Notes: generated by a model not told the origin, from the sequence alone. DNA of 64,000 nucleotides from Zanthoxylum bungeanum (GCA_019454045.1 SKCR01032785.1:62001-126000), one strand, 5' to 3'; numbered from the stretch's first letter, positions 1 to 12,659 are shown. Made by a program: numbers and translations.

Positions 1-325
1 TATTTGAGGAATTTATGTACGTATGTATGTATGTATTGCGAGATAGTTCATGTACTCTCTCACCTGTCCAAATGTGGTTAGAGATAGTACATGTACTAGA
101 GAATGACTCTCTCTCTATATATAGAATATAAGCATACTCTCTACATTTGCTATTCTGTTGATATATGATATAGTGAGGTGTGATGCAACAGTCCTATGTC
201 ACTTTCTGTTCCTCTCTCTAATGAGAACAAATTACACATCAGTTTATAAAAGCATATCCTCATGCATCTTTCAGCCGCTTTCATTATAAATGAAATTTCG
301 GCTTTCACTTCTTTCATGCATGCAG
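1..325. other. Probable intron or upstream gene sequence, no exon recognised
   Basis: AT-rich sequence ending in an acceptor (AG at 324-325) that opens the first recognised exon of the receptor kinase. It is most likely the intron before that exon, because the LRR part of this gene family is split into many short exons. A short GTAT microsatellite lies near 15-36 and a CT-rich patch near 100-120. No coding exon could be supported here. Confidence 0.5.
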
Positions 326-3300
326 GGATCTGTCTTACAATAATTTCACTCATCAAAGCCCTGAGCATCCAGCTTGTCGGGAGAGACAGTAAGTATATTC
401 CCCTCTTTCAGTGAATAAATAATCTGCTCTGCTTACAACTTTAAGTATCAAAGTGTTAAAATTTGCATTCTGTTATTTCATTAGGAATCTAAACCTAAAC
501 CTGTTCCGAAGTTCTTCAATCGACAGCGATTTGTAAGTTGCTTCTCTCTTTCTTTTTGTTGTAAATTAAGTGACAAAGAGCCAATGTATCAAGAAGTTTG
601 CAAATTTATATAGTCATTTTATCATCCAACAAATATGAAAGCAACATATTTTTTACTGTAGATAATATCTAGTATGAGCTAATCTGCATTTTTCCTTGCT
701 AAACCAGAAGTGGACTTTTTCCATGCAGGAATGATTTCAAATGCCATCGATGTAAGTGTGTTTACTCAAAGTCCAATATCATTACGTCCCGAAATCTGTA
801 TTTCAAATTTATTGACTTGTAGAATCACAAATATATGGTAGCCTTTTAATAGGGATCCTATTCAAATTAACTTCATTTCTTCCATTTGGTTTTTAAATTG
901 TGTCAATGAATTGCTAGTACTAATTAATTCTTTTACATTCTTTTGTCTTGGCAGATTGGCACACTCTGCACATTAATTGTGGTGGAAATGATGTAAAAGT
1001 AAATGGCAACACATTTGAAGGAGATGAAGAAGGTGGTGGTACTGCAACATACCATTCGAATGATGATACTTACTGGGGATTTAGTAGCACTGGAGACTTC
1101 ACTGATGATGACGATGAACAAAACACACGTTACATTGCAACTTCTGACTCATCAGACCTTTCTGAACTATACATTAATGCACGCATTGCTCCTCTTTCAC
1201 TTACTTATTTTGGATATTGTTTAGAAAATGGGAATTATACTTTGAGTCTCCACTTTGCGGAGATCCAGTTCACAGATGACAGATCATTTCACAGCCTGGG
1301 AAGGCGTATGTTTGATATTTATATTCAGGACAAACTAGTTGAGAAGGATTTCGATATAAAAGCGGCAGCTTCTGGGGTTCTTAAGCCAGTGGCAAGATCC
1401 TATAATGCCAATGTTACCAATTACCTTTTACAGATCCGTTTCCATTGGGCTGGCAAAGGGACCACTGCTCTTCCTAAAAGGGGTGTCTATGGCCCCCTCA
1501 TATCAGCTATTTCTGTGAATGACCCCAGTGAGTGTTTTTCATCACGTCTTCTGTTTTTCATATTGACTAACATTATAATTCGTTTTTTATTCATCCATTT
1601 TCTCACATAGCCAGTTTATTTGAAAGCGAAAAAAAAAAAAAAAAATCCTTGTTTCTCTACATGTTTTTACATGCTTCTGATAATCATAGTTGCTTTCTGG
1701 GTTCTCTTTGGCAGACTTCAAACCTGAAAAGAAGAAGACCGTTCCAATTGTTGTCGGTGTAGTTGTGGGATTATCTCTCATAATTTTTGTGCTGGGTATC
1801 CTTAGTTGGAGATACTATTTGAGAACCAAGAGGCTCAAAGAAACAGGTTTGGGCTTCTTTCAGACGAATTTTTTTTTTAAAAAAAGAAAAAGATAAAAAA
1901 AAGTGCTTCCATGCGCTGCTTAATAGTTATCTACAGCTTAAATTGTTTGTAAGAAGAAGCAAAATATCAGTTTTATAACAGTTTTAACTTGGTTCTTGAC
2001 AGCTTTCATGTAAGCACTTTAAGGTTTGAAACTACTGCTGAATGAACCCAGAAACCCACCTAAAATATACTTGTTTTTTTTCTTTGTTCAGATTTTATGA
2101 AAGAATCAGACCTCCAAACAATTTCTTTCACCTTGAAGCAAATTAAAGCTGCAACTAACAATTTTGATTCTGCCAACAAGATTGGAGAAGGTGGATTTGG
2201 GCCTGTGTACAAGGTATTTTGGTTTACCTTTGGTTACCTTAACCAATTTTCTTAAATGGTTGTGCTTAAAATATGAGCATTTCTATTTCATAACTGGGAT
2301 GCAAGGTCAATTAGCAGATGGTACTATAATTGCTGTGAAACAGCTGTCTTCAAAATCAAAACAGGGAAATCGTGAGTTCTTGAATGAGATAGCCATGATT
2401 TCGTGTTTGCAACACCCAAATCTTGTGAAAATTCATGGCTGTTGCATTGAAGGGGATCAACTCTTACTAGTATATGAATACTTGGAAAACAACAGCCTTG
2501 CTCGTGCATTGTTTGGTATGTTTAATGTGGTAAAATTTACTTGATTGTTTATATCGGAGGAACAAAAATAAGAACCTAATGCTACATAATGTTATATACT
2601 GTTCATATTCTCTATAGTGTTTCTGATTGGAATGCTTATTCTAAGGTCGTGGAAACTGTCAACTGGAATTGGACTGGCCGACAAGGCAGAAGATCTGTCA
2701 TGGCGTAGCCAGGGGGTTAGCTTTTCTTCATGAAGAATCAAGATTCAAAATCGTTCACAGAGACATCAAAGCTACAAATGTTCTGCTAGATAGGGATTTA
2801 AACCCAAAAATATCTGATTTTGGACTGGCTAAGCTTGATGAGGAGCATAAAACCCACATCAGCACTCGCATTGCTGGAACCATGTAAGCCTCATGTCTCT
2901 AGTCTAAAACTGATGCTTTTGTTATTTTTACATAGTAAAACACAATAAAATTTGATTGCAGAGGATACATGGAACCAGAATATGCACTTTGGGGTTATTT
3001 GACCTACAAAGCAGATGTTTACAGTTTTGGAATTGTGGCTTTGGAAATTGTTAGTGGGAAAAACAATATGAGTTATGCTCCGGCTCTAGAGTTTGACTGC
3101 ACTTGTCTTCTAGATTGGGTTAGTAACTAACTCATTCACCTTTTGCATTTCCATTTTCTTTCGTCGTTGTGCCTTCTCAAACCTCGCAATAATTGTTTTG
3201 TTTTGGTAGGCCTGTCATTTACAAGAAGTAGGAAAGTTAGTGGAGCTAGTGGATGAAGAGCTAGGATCAAAATACAAGAAGGAAGAAGCAGAAAGGATGA

Positions 3301-3593
3301 TCAAAGTATCCTTTTTGTGCACGAGTGCTTCACCATCACTAAGGCCAACAATGTCGGAAGTGGTAAACATACTGGAAGGAAAAACTGATGTACCTGATGT
3401 GATACCCGAAGCTGGAAGTTATAGTCAAGATTTGAGGTTCAAAGCTTTGAGAGACCAAAAACAGCTGATGCGTAGTCAGGATTTGCCTGCAACTCAGTCC
3501 CAGTATTCCATGCCAGTTGAGTTCTACCAGGCTTCTTCCTCTACTTCTGTCCAAGACCTCTATGATGTTAATGAAGTCATACATGAAGTATAA
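326..3593 (+). CDS. LRR receptor-like Ser/Thr kinase with malectin domain, 3' ten exons (LRR-VIII-2 type), 5' end outside window
   Basis: Plasma-membrane receptor kinase. Exons that join in frame: 326-388, 485-532, 729-751, 955-1527, 1715-1846, 2092-2213, about 2305-2515, 2646-2883, 2962-3118, 3210-3593 (TAA at the end). In order they encode the cap of an LRR domain (DLSYNNF), a Cys-containing linker, a malectin domain starting LHINCGG (exon 955-1527), a membrane span starting [10 protein letters not shown] followed by basic residues (exon 1715-1846), then the kinase: glycine loop [11 protein letters not shown], catalytic Lys in [13 protein letters not shown] catalytic loop, DFGLAK, and EPE in place of the usual APE. 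The order LRR, malectin, TM, kinase and the exon pattern fit the Arabidopsis At1g53430/At1g07650 family, whose members sense extracellular signals. All junctions are clean GT-AG except the acceptor near 2305, which is shifted by one base and would cause an early stop. The gene may therefore be damaged or mis-sequenced. LRR exons are expected left of the window. Confidence 0.93.
2296..2312 (+). other. Displaced splice acceptor in the receptor-kinase gene
   Basis: The upstream exon ends ...TAC AAG at 2213 (phase 0) before GTATTT. The next exon must start GGT CAA TTA (2305) to keep the frame, but the bases are GCAAGGTCAA, so the only AG ends at 2305 and exon use from 2306 reads GTC AAT TAG, a stop. 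Relatives would be expected to have AG directly before GGT. Either G to A at 2304 or loss of one G explains it. An upstream AG at 2276-2277 would keep the frame with nine extra residues but leaves a 64-base intron. Confidence 0.8.
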
Positions 3594-4361
3594 AGTCATT
3601 TGAGACGGTTATAAGCTGATCCAAAGCATTAGGCCAAAGGTTCAAGTTTCAACAACTATGTCTTCTTTGACTGGTTCTTCAAAATCTGCCCATGATCTTA
3701 TTATGACATTATTTCCACGGTTCCTTTTTCATTTTTTTGAAAATCTGTATATATTATGCATTACATTACCTTGGCTGCTGTAAGATTACAAACTACATAT
3801 TTGGTGTTTGTAAAAATATGTGAACAGAACAATTTACGGCTTGCATCGTCAATAATTTTATGGCTGTGTTGGTAGTTGATTTAATCACACCTCTGAACGA
3901 TTATTTGATCAAGAAAGAAAGAACCTAGAATCTCAAATATTCTTTTCAAAGCATTGCTAACCGTGGTTTTTATTTTTATTTAATTATGGGGAAATTATAT
4001 GGTTTTTACCTTAAAGACAACAAAGTTCGAAATTATTACAATATTTCTTATTTTATTATTTTTCCATCTAAAATTTTAAAAAATGTATTACTTTGTACCT
4101 TTTCAAGTGGGAAATTGATAATATTTTGCAAGGCTTCACAGACAAAATAATGCATTTTTGCAACTTGGAGTGGAAAAATATCCAATTTTATAACATCAAG
4201 TATAAAAATAATAATTTAAAAGTCTTAATATTTTCGGATTTTCACAATCGTTACTTTAGGGTGGAAATGATAAAATTTATCTTTAGCATTTATGATGATG
4301 GATGCGAATGCAATTGATGTTATCATGTTTTAAAACATATTGTATTAACAGATCCTCTCAG
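3594..4361. other. 3' flank of the kinase gene, no further gene seen
   Basis: AT-rich sequence after the TAA at 3591-3593. The first few hundred bases probably include the 3' UTR of the kinase. No exon, RNA gene or repeat boundary could be supported. The short ORF at 4093-4317 lacks any recognisable motif and lies in AT-rich sequence. Confidence 0.5.
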
Positions 4362-4796
4362 TAGGATGGCAAAATATGGATCCATCATCATAAAGATTCG
4401 TATGGGGATCCCCATATTTTTATGCAAATATGGATATGGGTATTATCCATAAAGATTCTCGGATATCCGGATCCATAAAAATTCTAGATTTTTACTTTTT
4501 TATTTTCAAAGTATTTAATTTTAAATAATTAAAATAAAATAAAATAACATCCATAACTAAACAATTGTAATTTAACATCTAAAACAATATTTACAATTCA
4601 AAATTCATCAAAATTAATCCAAATTTATGTATAAAATCATAAATAAAAATATTGTTTTACCATTTGTCTTATTTTATATTTGAATTCAGATATCCAGATT
4701 TCGGATTCACTTAAATCTGTATTTGAATACGTAGATATCTTAAAAACATAAATCTGGATCCGGATCTTCCAGATTTGAATAAAGTTGTCATCCCTA
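4362..4796. mobile_element. Candidate hAT-like MITE (about 435 bp)
   Basis: The left end reads TAGGATGGCAAA and the right end reads TTGTCATCCCTA, an imperfect terminal inverted repeat. The inside is rich in GGATATCCGGATCC-like motifs, as in widespread plant hAT-like MITEs with TAGGGATGGCAA ends. There is no coding capacity. A clear 8-bp target duplication was not seen (flanks CCTCTCAG and ACTTCCAG agree only partly), so the exact ends are uncertain. Confidence 0.5.
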
Positions 4797-4938
4797 ACTT
4801 CCAGAAACATCACTTTGCAATTGACCATTTAAAATTTTTTGGGTATGGGACATGGATTGGATTACTCATGATAGGATCAACCCAATCCATCCATATTTTC
4901 AACAAGTTAGTAACTTCCCCATCTATTACTTTGAACAA

Positions 4939-7862
4939 AGTGTAATACCCTGAATTTTTTCGGAATAATTCTGGAAGATTTCCGAATTAAAGTTTAGATT
5001 TTGAAACTGGATGATATTCGAAAATAAGAGCTTATGTGTTAAAAAATAGGTTATAATGTTTTAAAGTGAAGCTTCGTTGCATTAGAAAATACGTGGTTTG
5101 GAGAACCGGTTACGTGATTCCTAATTATATTTTTATACACAGAACGTTTATTGTTTCGGCTATAAAAATAGCAAAATAAATCTGATTTAGCTTATTCTTG
5201 AACCATTGGACTCGTTTTTCTGAGACGAATATATTTTTGTTGATCACATTTCAAAATTTGCATCGGAAGGGCTTCCAAAATGTGAATTTTTGAGAATGTC
5301 CCATGGCAGGGACCTAGTAGCAATTTTACCGGGGTCAAAACGTAATTTCCATTTTTTTTTTCTATAAATACCATGAAGTTTCTTGTAATTGTAAAAATGG
5401 CAGAACATCACCAAATCTCTCACTTGACACACCGTCCCCAAAATCGTCTTGGAGGAAGCCTGGTCGCGTCGGCGGCAAGTCGGCGTTGGCGGCCTAGAGG
5501 GGTGCGTCGGGCACCTCTCCGTCTTGTGGTGGCCGGCGGCAGCCCCAAAACACCGATAACAACAAGAAAGAGAGCGATGTGCGCGCTGAAGTGGGTTTAC
5601 CGATTCCTGCTCGTCGCTTAGTTTCACGACCCGAGCTACCCGCCAAATTGAAGCCCTTATAGTAAGTTGGCGGTGATGGTTTTTTTGTTCCATGCATGGT
5701 TACACACGAATCGAGAGACAAATCGATGGTGAACATCAACCTCCAATGAACAATAGCTCCGATTGAAATTCTGTTGATTGCAGCGCGTTCGTTGGATCGT
5801 TGGGAGTTCGTATATGCCCTCGAAATCTCGGTAAGATCTCCCGGTAAAAATTCACTAGAGTAGCGTAATAATATAAATTGAATTTCTTGAACCTGAGTAT
5901 ATTGAATATGTGTATATGGTAGAATCTGAGTAAAAACGAAACAAATTGGATTGGTCTAATAGATTATGCAAGTTTCCGGTAAAACTGAGTTTCACGTGTA
6001 TTGATGTTTTTCTGGTTGAAATGATACATATGAGTTATATATGATGATACAATAATGCTTAGATAAATCTGGGTAGTTTCGGAGGGTTCAGGACCCTTTC
6101 CGTAGAGTTTGCGGAAACATTTTCGGAAGATTTTCCAAAAACGCGTAAACAGAGGATTTAAGTTAAGTGATGGCTTGGATTAGTTTGTAATGATATCTTA
6201 AGATTATTGAAACTGAAATCATTGAGATCGGACTTGATCTTGTTGTCCTGGAAAGATCCAAAATTTTATCATAGTTAACTCGAGAATTCTGTAAGTCGTG
6301 ATTGTGATGGCGTATTGCCTTTTTATTTTGAAATATTAGACTAAGACCTGGAGTGCTCACAAAGCCACGTAAATAACCCATGCGATGAGTTCTTGAATTA
6401 TTGATTCGTGTTTTAAATATATATATAGAATTGATTGAAATGTTTAGGATAAAATGAGGATAGTTAAGAGGTGATTTTGAGAACGAAGTTCAAGATTATG
6501 AATAGTTAAGTTAATCGACCACCACATGTATGTATTTTTATTATTGCTATGATAGGAAGTGAGATGTTTGATAAGTTTAATGTTTATATATATGTATTGA
6601 TGTACGTAAGTGTATGAACATGTAATGGTATGTATATGTATATGTAAATGAATATGTATATGTATAAGTATATGTACACATATTTGTATGTGTATGTGTA
6701 TGTGTGTATATATATATATATAATGTTCATATATGTATAATTTGAAGTATATATGATTGGTAAATGGAATAAGTTATTATTTCAGAATTTGTATTAACAT
6801 ATGTATGTGTACGCTATTTGAATAAGTTTTATTGACTATTACATGAGATTTATCTGTATGAAGGTTAGGTTGGTTAAGTGTGATAAGAAATGGGTATAAG
6901 ATATGTTTTTCCTGAATGGATATGTTTAATTGATAAGTTTCTGTATCAAATTTTTCCATATAGAAATTCTGAAACTGGGTAAGTATGTTCGATAAGTGAA
7001 AGATACGAGAACTGTTTAAGATATAGCATTTGAATTCGTAGTAATGTGTAATTCTCATGTTTGAAATATATGTATGTAAATGAGTATTTGGTTGATGACT
7101 CGGAGTGTTGTCATGTATATGCTTGTGTATGAGAAAACGTGTGATGAGTTTATATTACGTGATATGTGTGCATGTATGTATGTTTAATTGGTTGATAATT
7201 TGGTGGTGTTATAAACGAGCTGGTTAAGAATTCGTTCAGATAGTATTCATCTCATACCTAGTCTAAAATAGGTAATGAGTCACGTACGAGCATTGCTTGT
7301 GTAAGCCAATGCATATGTATGTGTTGTTTAGGTTATGTGTACTTTGATGTATTGACTGTTATGTATGCTTTGTTGTCGGTTGCACGATGATTGTATTTAT
7401 GTCTGAGTGTTTATGTATGTATGTATGATAGATTCTGTGATCTGTATGGACTGTGTATGCTTACGCGAAATTAATGAATAACTTGAAAACTGGTGTGAAT
7501 ATAAGATGTTATAAAATGTGTTTACTTAGTTTTTATTGTATGTACGTATATTGTGAAAGAGACTGAATGTGTTTGTAAGCTTCTGGTGCTAGACATGTCT
7601 CCAAGTAAGAATTCTGAAATTGGAATTGTGTGAATATAAGAGAAGTGAACAATGATTTCCGAACTGATATTTGTGAATGCATATATCACAAATGTTAAGC
7701 TATCGTAAGACTATCGGAATTGAAGAAAGTTTATTTCGAATTAAAAAGTTTTTTTGACTTACCGATTTGATGATATTTCAAAGATTTTTATTCGTGATAA
7801 AATATAAATATGTGACTTCATGTTTCATGTAACTGAATTTAAATGACGTACTCTATGATATT
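4939..7862 (+). mobile_element. Ty3/gypsy-type LTR fragment
   Basis: Begins TGTAATACCC, a common start of plant chromovirus LTRs, and has a TATA box at 5363-5370 followed by a GC-rich patch at about 5440-5640 in otherwise AT-rich sequence. A TG/TA-rich low-complexity tract lies at about 6590-6725. No PBS, PPT or protein motif was found. It is cut off at 7863, where Tat element A starts. The short ORFs on both strands at 5190-5740 look like products of the GC-rich patch. Lineage and right boundary are inferred. Confidence 0.45.
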
Positions 7863-10115
7863 TGTAGACACTATATTTTTACATAAGCCCGATGATGAGC
7901 CTCGTATGGAGGCACTACCTGAAAAGTTGCGGAAGTTGCGAAAAACGAATGCCGGAAGGAAGGAAAACCTCCAAAATTAGCACCTCATCGGATTCGAACT
8001 CACTAGCCAGCCTCGGATTCGATCAGTCAGTTTCTGTTTCAAACCTCAGCCTCGGCCCAAATCCATCCGCACGCCCAAAGCCCATGCAACCCATGCCAAA
8101 CACTACACAAAGCCCATGCAGCCCACGCTAAACACCACACAATCGGCCCATGAACCCATGCAATCCATCCAAAATCTCATGCAATTCATATGCCAAAATC
8201 CATTCATCAACATTTTCCAATTTAACAAGATTTTGGGATCCCATCCAATTTAAAAAGATTTGAAATATTCGCATCAACAAGTTTAAGAGATTTTATTCCA
8301 AAATAATTTAAGAATATATCCCCAAATCAACATGATTTGTTTTCCTATTTGGAGATCCCTTCAAGACATTATAAAAGAGACCAAATCTTGACACAAGGGG
8401 GGGCTTGGACGGAAACACATCACCGAAAAAAATAGTAAGCAAAGAACAACCATCACTGAGAGAAAAAAATAACAAAAACAACCATCCTCAACGTGAACCA
8501 GAGACAAAAAAAAAACTAGAAAATCACCCAAAAACAACCAAAAAACCAACAACCGAGATAAAATAAAATAACAAAAAACCACCGAACAAACCACCAACAA
8601 CCGAGACCAAAAAACAACCAGAAAATCACCAAAAACTGAGACAAAAAAACACCCGTAAACACCGAAAACAACAACCAACAGACACCTAAAACAGCAAGAA
8701 AACCATCACCAAAACAACCAGCAAACACCGAAAATATTAGCTCAAAACATCGAAAACAACAACCAAAAGCACCAAAAATCGTGAAACCCAAACAACAACC
8801 AGCCACCGAAACAACAAAGAAACCAGCAGCCAAAATCACCAAAACAGCAACCCAAAAACAGTACCAAAATAGCAGCCAAAACAACTAAAATAGCTGGCAA
8901 AAAATAACCAAAAATAGCAGCTAAAACAACCAAAAATAGCAACCCAAAAATAACCAAAACAGCCGCCCACAAACAACCAAAACAGCAGCCAAAAACAACC
9001 AAAAATAATAGCCAAAAACAACCAAAACAGTAGTAAAAAACCGTGAACCAAACAGCAATCAGAAATCATGAAACAGCGAACCAGAAACAGCAAACAGCAA
9101 ACCAGAAATAGCAAACAGCGAATCAGAAACAGTAAACAGCAAATAGAAAACCAGAAATAGCAAACCAAACCTTGAAACCAAGCTTCGATCCTTCCGGCGA
9201 CGGCCTTACGCACTTCCGAGAAATCAACTTAAAAGGTAAGACCTGAAGGCACCCTTTCCATATTTATTTTCATAGTTCCGGATGCTGCATTTTCACGTCC
9301 AGCCGGGTATTCAAAGTCCTACATCAAAGACAGCCAAAGTTATGGTCACAATTTTTTTTCTTTCTTTAAGCATTTCGTTATTTATTCCGCCTTTATTTTT
9401 TTATTTTTCTTTTTTGTCTATTTATCGTTATTTTATTCTTGCGCTTTTTATTTTATTTGTTCATGTTGGTGATTATCCGCATATGAATGGTTAAATTTTT
9501 TTTATGTCCCCTTACATTGTATTGATAATTATGTGTGTTATTATCCATTGTGATATATCGGATGGAAACCCATACGTAAATTCCGTAGCCGAATCCGAAT
9601 GGACGGTAGTGCAGTCTGTACTTGGGATACAACTCCACGTACCACTCGGGAAATACTCGTATATGCGTGATTTACCCCCCTTTTTGTTTGCTATTTATTT
9701 ATTGACGCGTTTCATGCTTTTGATTGTTTATTATAATTTTCATTATCGCATTTCTCAATTTAATATGCCTTTGGAACTACATTATTGTGATTTTTAATAT
9801 TTATGGGTGTGCAAATTTGTGTTTATTTGAATTACCTTGCATGAACTGCATAAAACTTGGCTATACAATTGTGTGAACCCGTTCATTATACTGGCATAAG
9901 TAAGGGACCATTCCGAACCCAACGGTTTGAGGTCTTCCCTTGCGAAGGGTGAGTACGACCTTAAACTTTTCCCAGTTCACACTGGGTGGCGACTCATTTA
10001 TTCTCCGGTTTAGTCCCCCGCGGGCTACTTCATACTCTCTACGGGCTGCAAGCCCAACAGTGTCGTGGTCACCGAGCATCATAGGCATAGCGATAAACCC
10101 CGCTTCGTTCCTCCA
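7863..10115 (+). mobile_element. Tat/Ogre-like LTR 'A' (about 2.25 kb)
   Basis: Starts TGTAGACAC at 7863 and ends CCA just before a tRNA-Arg-like PBS at 10118. The 5' block (GATGATGAGCCTCGTATGGA, then a GGCACTAC motif) recurs at 11608, at 12687 and, inverted, at about 34.3 kb, which marks the same LTR family. A TATA box lies at 8370-8376. A conserved block at about 9190-9260 (CCTTCCGGCGACGG, GACCTGAAGGCACC) and another at 9890-10120 recur in every family copy in this window. Confidence 0.8.
8400..9180. repeat. A/C-rich low-complexity tract inside Tat LTR A
   Basis: Irregular repetition of short words such as AACAACCAAAA, CACCGAAAAC and AACAGCA. It leaves the minus strand open in several frames, giving Phe/Leu/Cys/Val-rich ORFs without motifs. 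Similar but shorter tracts occur in LTR D (about 12590-12660 and 29400-29700) and LTR B (13310-13530), so it is a feature of the LTR family rather than a gene. Confidence 0.75.
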
Positions 10116-10117
10116 GA

Positions 10118-10135
10118 TTGCGACTCCACTAGGAT
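10118..10135 (+). promoter_or_regulatory. Primer binding site of Tat element A
   Basis: TTGCGACTCCACTAGGAT, two bases after the LTR end. It resembles the TGGCGACTC tRNA-Arg-type PBS used by Ogre/Tat elements, with one change at the second base. Element B has TGGCGACTCTACTAGGG at the matching place. Confidence 0.7.
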
Positions 10136-11242
10136 AGAGAATCGGTCCCAAAACAATGCCTTGTAGTGTCTGTGGCTTTGTCTTTGGTTAACCAAGTCTC
10201 ATATATTTTGCATACCCTTCTTACCCCGATGGCGTCATGTATCATGAAGTCGCTTTCACTCAAGGTGGTGGATCGTTATGTGATGATAACCATCACTCGT
10301 TGGCACGTACCCTAGGGTATAAAAAAGGCGCGCTCACTTGATCGCTTGAACCCTTGAGTGGGGAGACCTAGTTGTGAGCAACCCTTCACCGATGAGAGCC
10401 TATATCCATACCCTTGTAAGCCCACATACGAACCGTAGTTATGTGTCCTATAGAGGCTACCCCCTATGCTTGTGTTTGGGCCCATTATCATTTGGATCCA
10501 GTTGGAATTCTCGTCATAAGATACGAACTTGTTGGGCCACTTAAACTGGGACGAGTTTGTATTTTATGAACCATATTGTGTTTGGGCCCCCTATCATTTG
10601 AAGTTATTTAGCCACCTTATCGCAAAAATGTAAACTTATTGGGCCTTTTCAACTAGGACACGTTTACACCTCGCGATAATTTGATTGAACGCTTTAAAAT
10701 GATAACGGGCCAACTTGTATGAAAACCTTGATGGGCTTAGAAAGTCCAAACATGATCTGAATATGCCAGTTGCATGAGTCCAATATCCGTACTGGCTTTC
10801 ATCCAGGAAGGATACGCCTTGTTATGACATATTTGTAAACTTTTGGATACCTCCAAGTCCATCCCCAACCGTGATTACTGAAGACCCAATTCGTCATTTC
10901 TAGATAATGGCACGATCCCCATAATAGGCTTAGTCAATTTTGTAAATGGGCGGTCTTTGTCTTTTACCGATGGAAAGTGACATAGGCAGCAAAGGTTCAC
11001 CCTTGTAACATAGGAGAGAACGATTTTATGTACCCCACATTGGTGCATAAAATAAGCCATACCTAGGATAGAAATGGACTTACCACGAGTGTGGGAGGAA
11101 CAAGGTCGGAAGGATATATGCTGTTTTGATAACCACATGCATTTCATGCATCGCATGCATACACGCATCATACTAACCCCTTGTCTTAACAGCCATCATA
11201 GATATCCGTTGGGTTAGATAAGAAGGAAGACTTGTCAAGAAA
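10136..11242 (+). other. Leader of Tat element A, no gene
   Basis: Untranslated region between PBS and gag. It holds two diverged copies of a block with GAACTTGTTGGGCCA and AACTGGGACGAGTTTG (about 10480-10680), the same block that is repeated in the leader of element B. The short ORF at 10875-11171 on the minus strand has no recognisable motif. Confidence 0.65.
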
Positions 11243-11578
11243 ATGTTAGCAACCATGGATGCGTCAGGCAGTGAAGGTTCCCACATGGATCAATTGGAGA
11301 CCAACATCACCAAAATTAACGAGCAACTACAAGCTTTGACCAACGCTATGGCTAATCTGACAGTACCCCGCACAGCGAGAACAGAAAACAACGAGGATGG
11401 AAGTCGTGAGGAGCCCCCGAATAGGGTGAGCGAAGAAATTCCTGTTTTTGATGATGACATGGTTGAGTATGCCGTGGGAAGGATAGCCGGGCCTCAGGCA
11501 GAGTTACAGAAACTCATAGAACAAGTAGAGTCAGTTACCCGCAAGATGAAGGGAAAACATGAAGATCTATTAGACTAT
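11243..11578 (+). pseudogene. Tat gag, N-terminal fragment (element A)
   Basis: Capsid-type Gag of a Tat/Ogre-like element; only the N-terminal 110 or so residues remain. It matches the start of the gag at 16592 (shared MDQLETN, QLQALT, VESVTRKM, GKHEDLLDY) and contains a Leu-rich heptad segment (QLETNITKINEQLQ) likely to form a coiled coil. Reading stops because LTR fragment D begins at 11579 right after GKHEDLLDY. Start at 11243 or the ATG at 11255; the homologous gag starts at a position matching the second. The other half of element A was not found. Confidence 0.8.
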
Positions 11579-12659
11579 TATAGGCATTGCATTTTTGCAT
11601 ATAAGTCCCGATGATGAGCCTCATATGGAGGCACTACTCTTTAAGTTGCGGAAGTCTCGGGAAACGGACGTCGGAAGGGAAAAGTCAGAAATCAATACCT
11701 TTTTGGATTTAATTCGTTTGCTTAGCTTCGGGTTTGCTCGTTGGACCTCTATTTTAAAACTTACCCTCGACTCAAACCTACACCAAGCCACACACCCAAG
11801 CCCACACACCACCAACCACACGCCCAAGCCCATCAACTAACCATCCTACACGCCCATAAGCCTCCAAGCCCATTAAATCACATCCAAAAATATTCAAACA
11901 CATTAAACACATGTTAAAATTCCATAAATCACTTTCCTACTTAAATTAAATCACATGCCTAAACTAAATAAAATCAAATCAAATCAAATAAAATCAAATC
12001 AATTTACCTTCCTAAAATGAAGAGATCATTTCCTTATGATACACAAATTAAAAGATATCCCCATAATGGTAATATTCTTTCCCTATTCCCATAAGGTAAA
12101 CCCTAACCCTTGCCTATAAAAAGAAACACAAACCCAACTCCTTGATCCTCAGCTCATTCACACATACACTCACCAAACAGCACAAAAAACCCTAATAGCC
12201 TTCTCTCTCCCCTCTCATTCACGTACTGACAACAAATGACACACGTCCTAAGCTTCACACCTCACGCCATTCTCTCTGCACTGCCCATTGGACCAAAAAA
12301 ATAACAAATACACAACCCACTCGAAAAAGACACAAACCAGCACAGCCCCCTCCATGAACAACAACACACTCAGTCCACGTTAACACCCATCTCGCCACTG
12401 CAACAACCTTTCATGCCTCTGACCCTACAAACAACACACACAGTTCGCACAAAGCACCTTCAATTCAGCCCTCAAATCATGCACAAAGCACATTCAATTC
12501 ATCTCTCTTTCACGTAAGACACTCCTCCGCACGTCAGCCCCTTTGCTTCAAGCTAAAACAGCAACCCATCAGCTCCTAAAACACAGCCACTGACCATCGA
12601 AAACTGCCCCTGGAACATAGCCCCTGACCACCAAAAACTGCCCCTGGAACATAGCCCAT
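11579..12659 (+). mobile_element. Tat/Ogre-like LTR fragment 'D', 5' part
   Basis: Starts TATAGGCATTGC (expected TGTAGGCA, so the terminal G is mutated) inside the gag of element A and carries the family block with GATGATGAGCC at 11608. A TATA box lies at 12115-12120. Its 3' part (12417-12659) closely matches 29264-29510, so the segment at 29264-30559 is the same LTR subtype. It is interrupted at 12660 by the LTR of element B. Confidence 0.75.

Noticed and set aside
5192..5739. Overlapping ORFs on both strands around the GC-rich patch, including one of 149 residues
   Set aside because: Located inside an LTR downstream of its TATA box, no domain, open in several frames because of base composition.
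8361..9213. Cys/Phe/Val-rich minus-strand ORFs that look like small membrane proteins
   Set aside because: They come from the A/C-rich low-complexity tract of Tat LTR A; no start context and no conserved motif.
9861..10151. ORFs on both strands across the conserved Tat LTR end
   Set aside because: This block is the LTR end and PBS region, repeated with frame breaks at 15173 and 30459.
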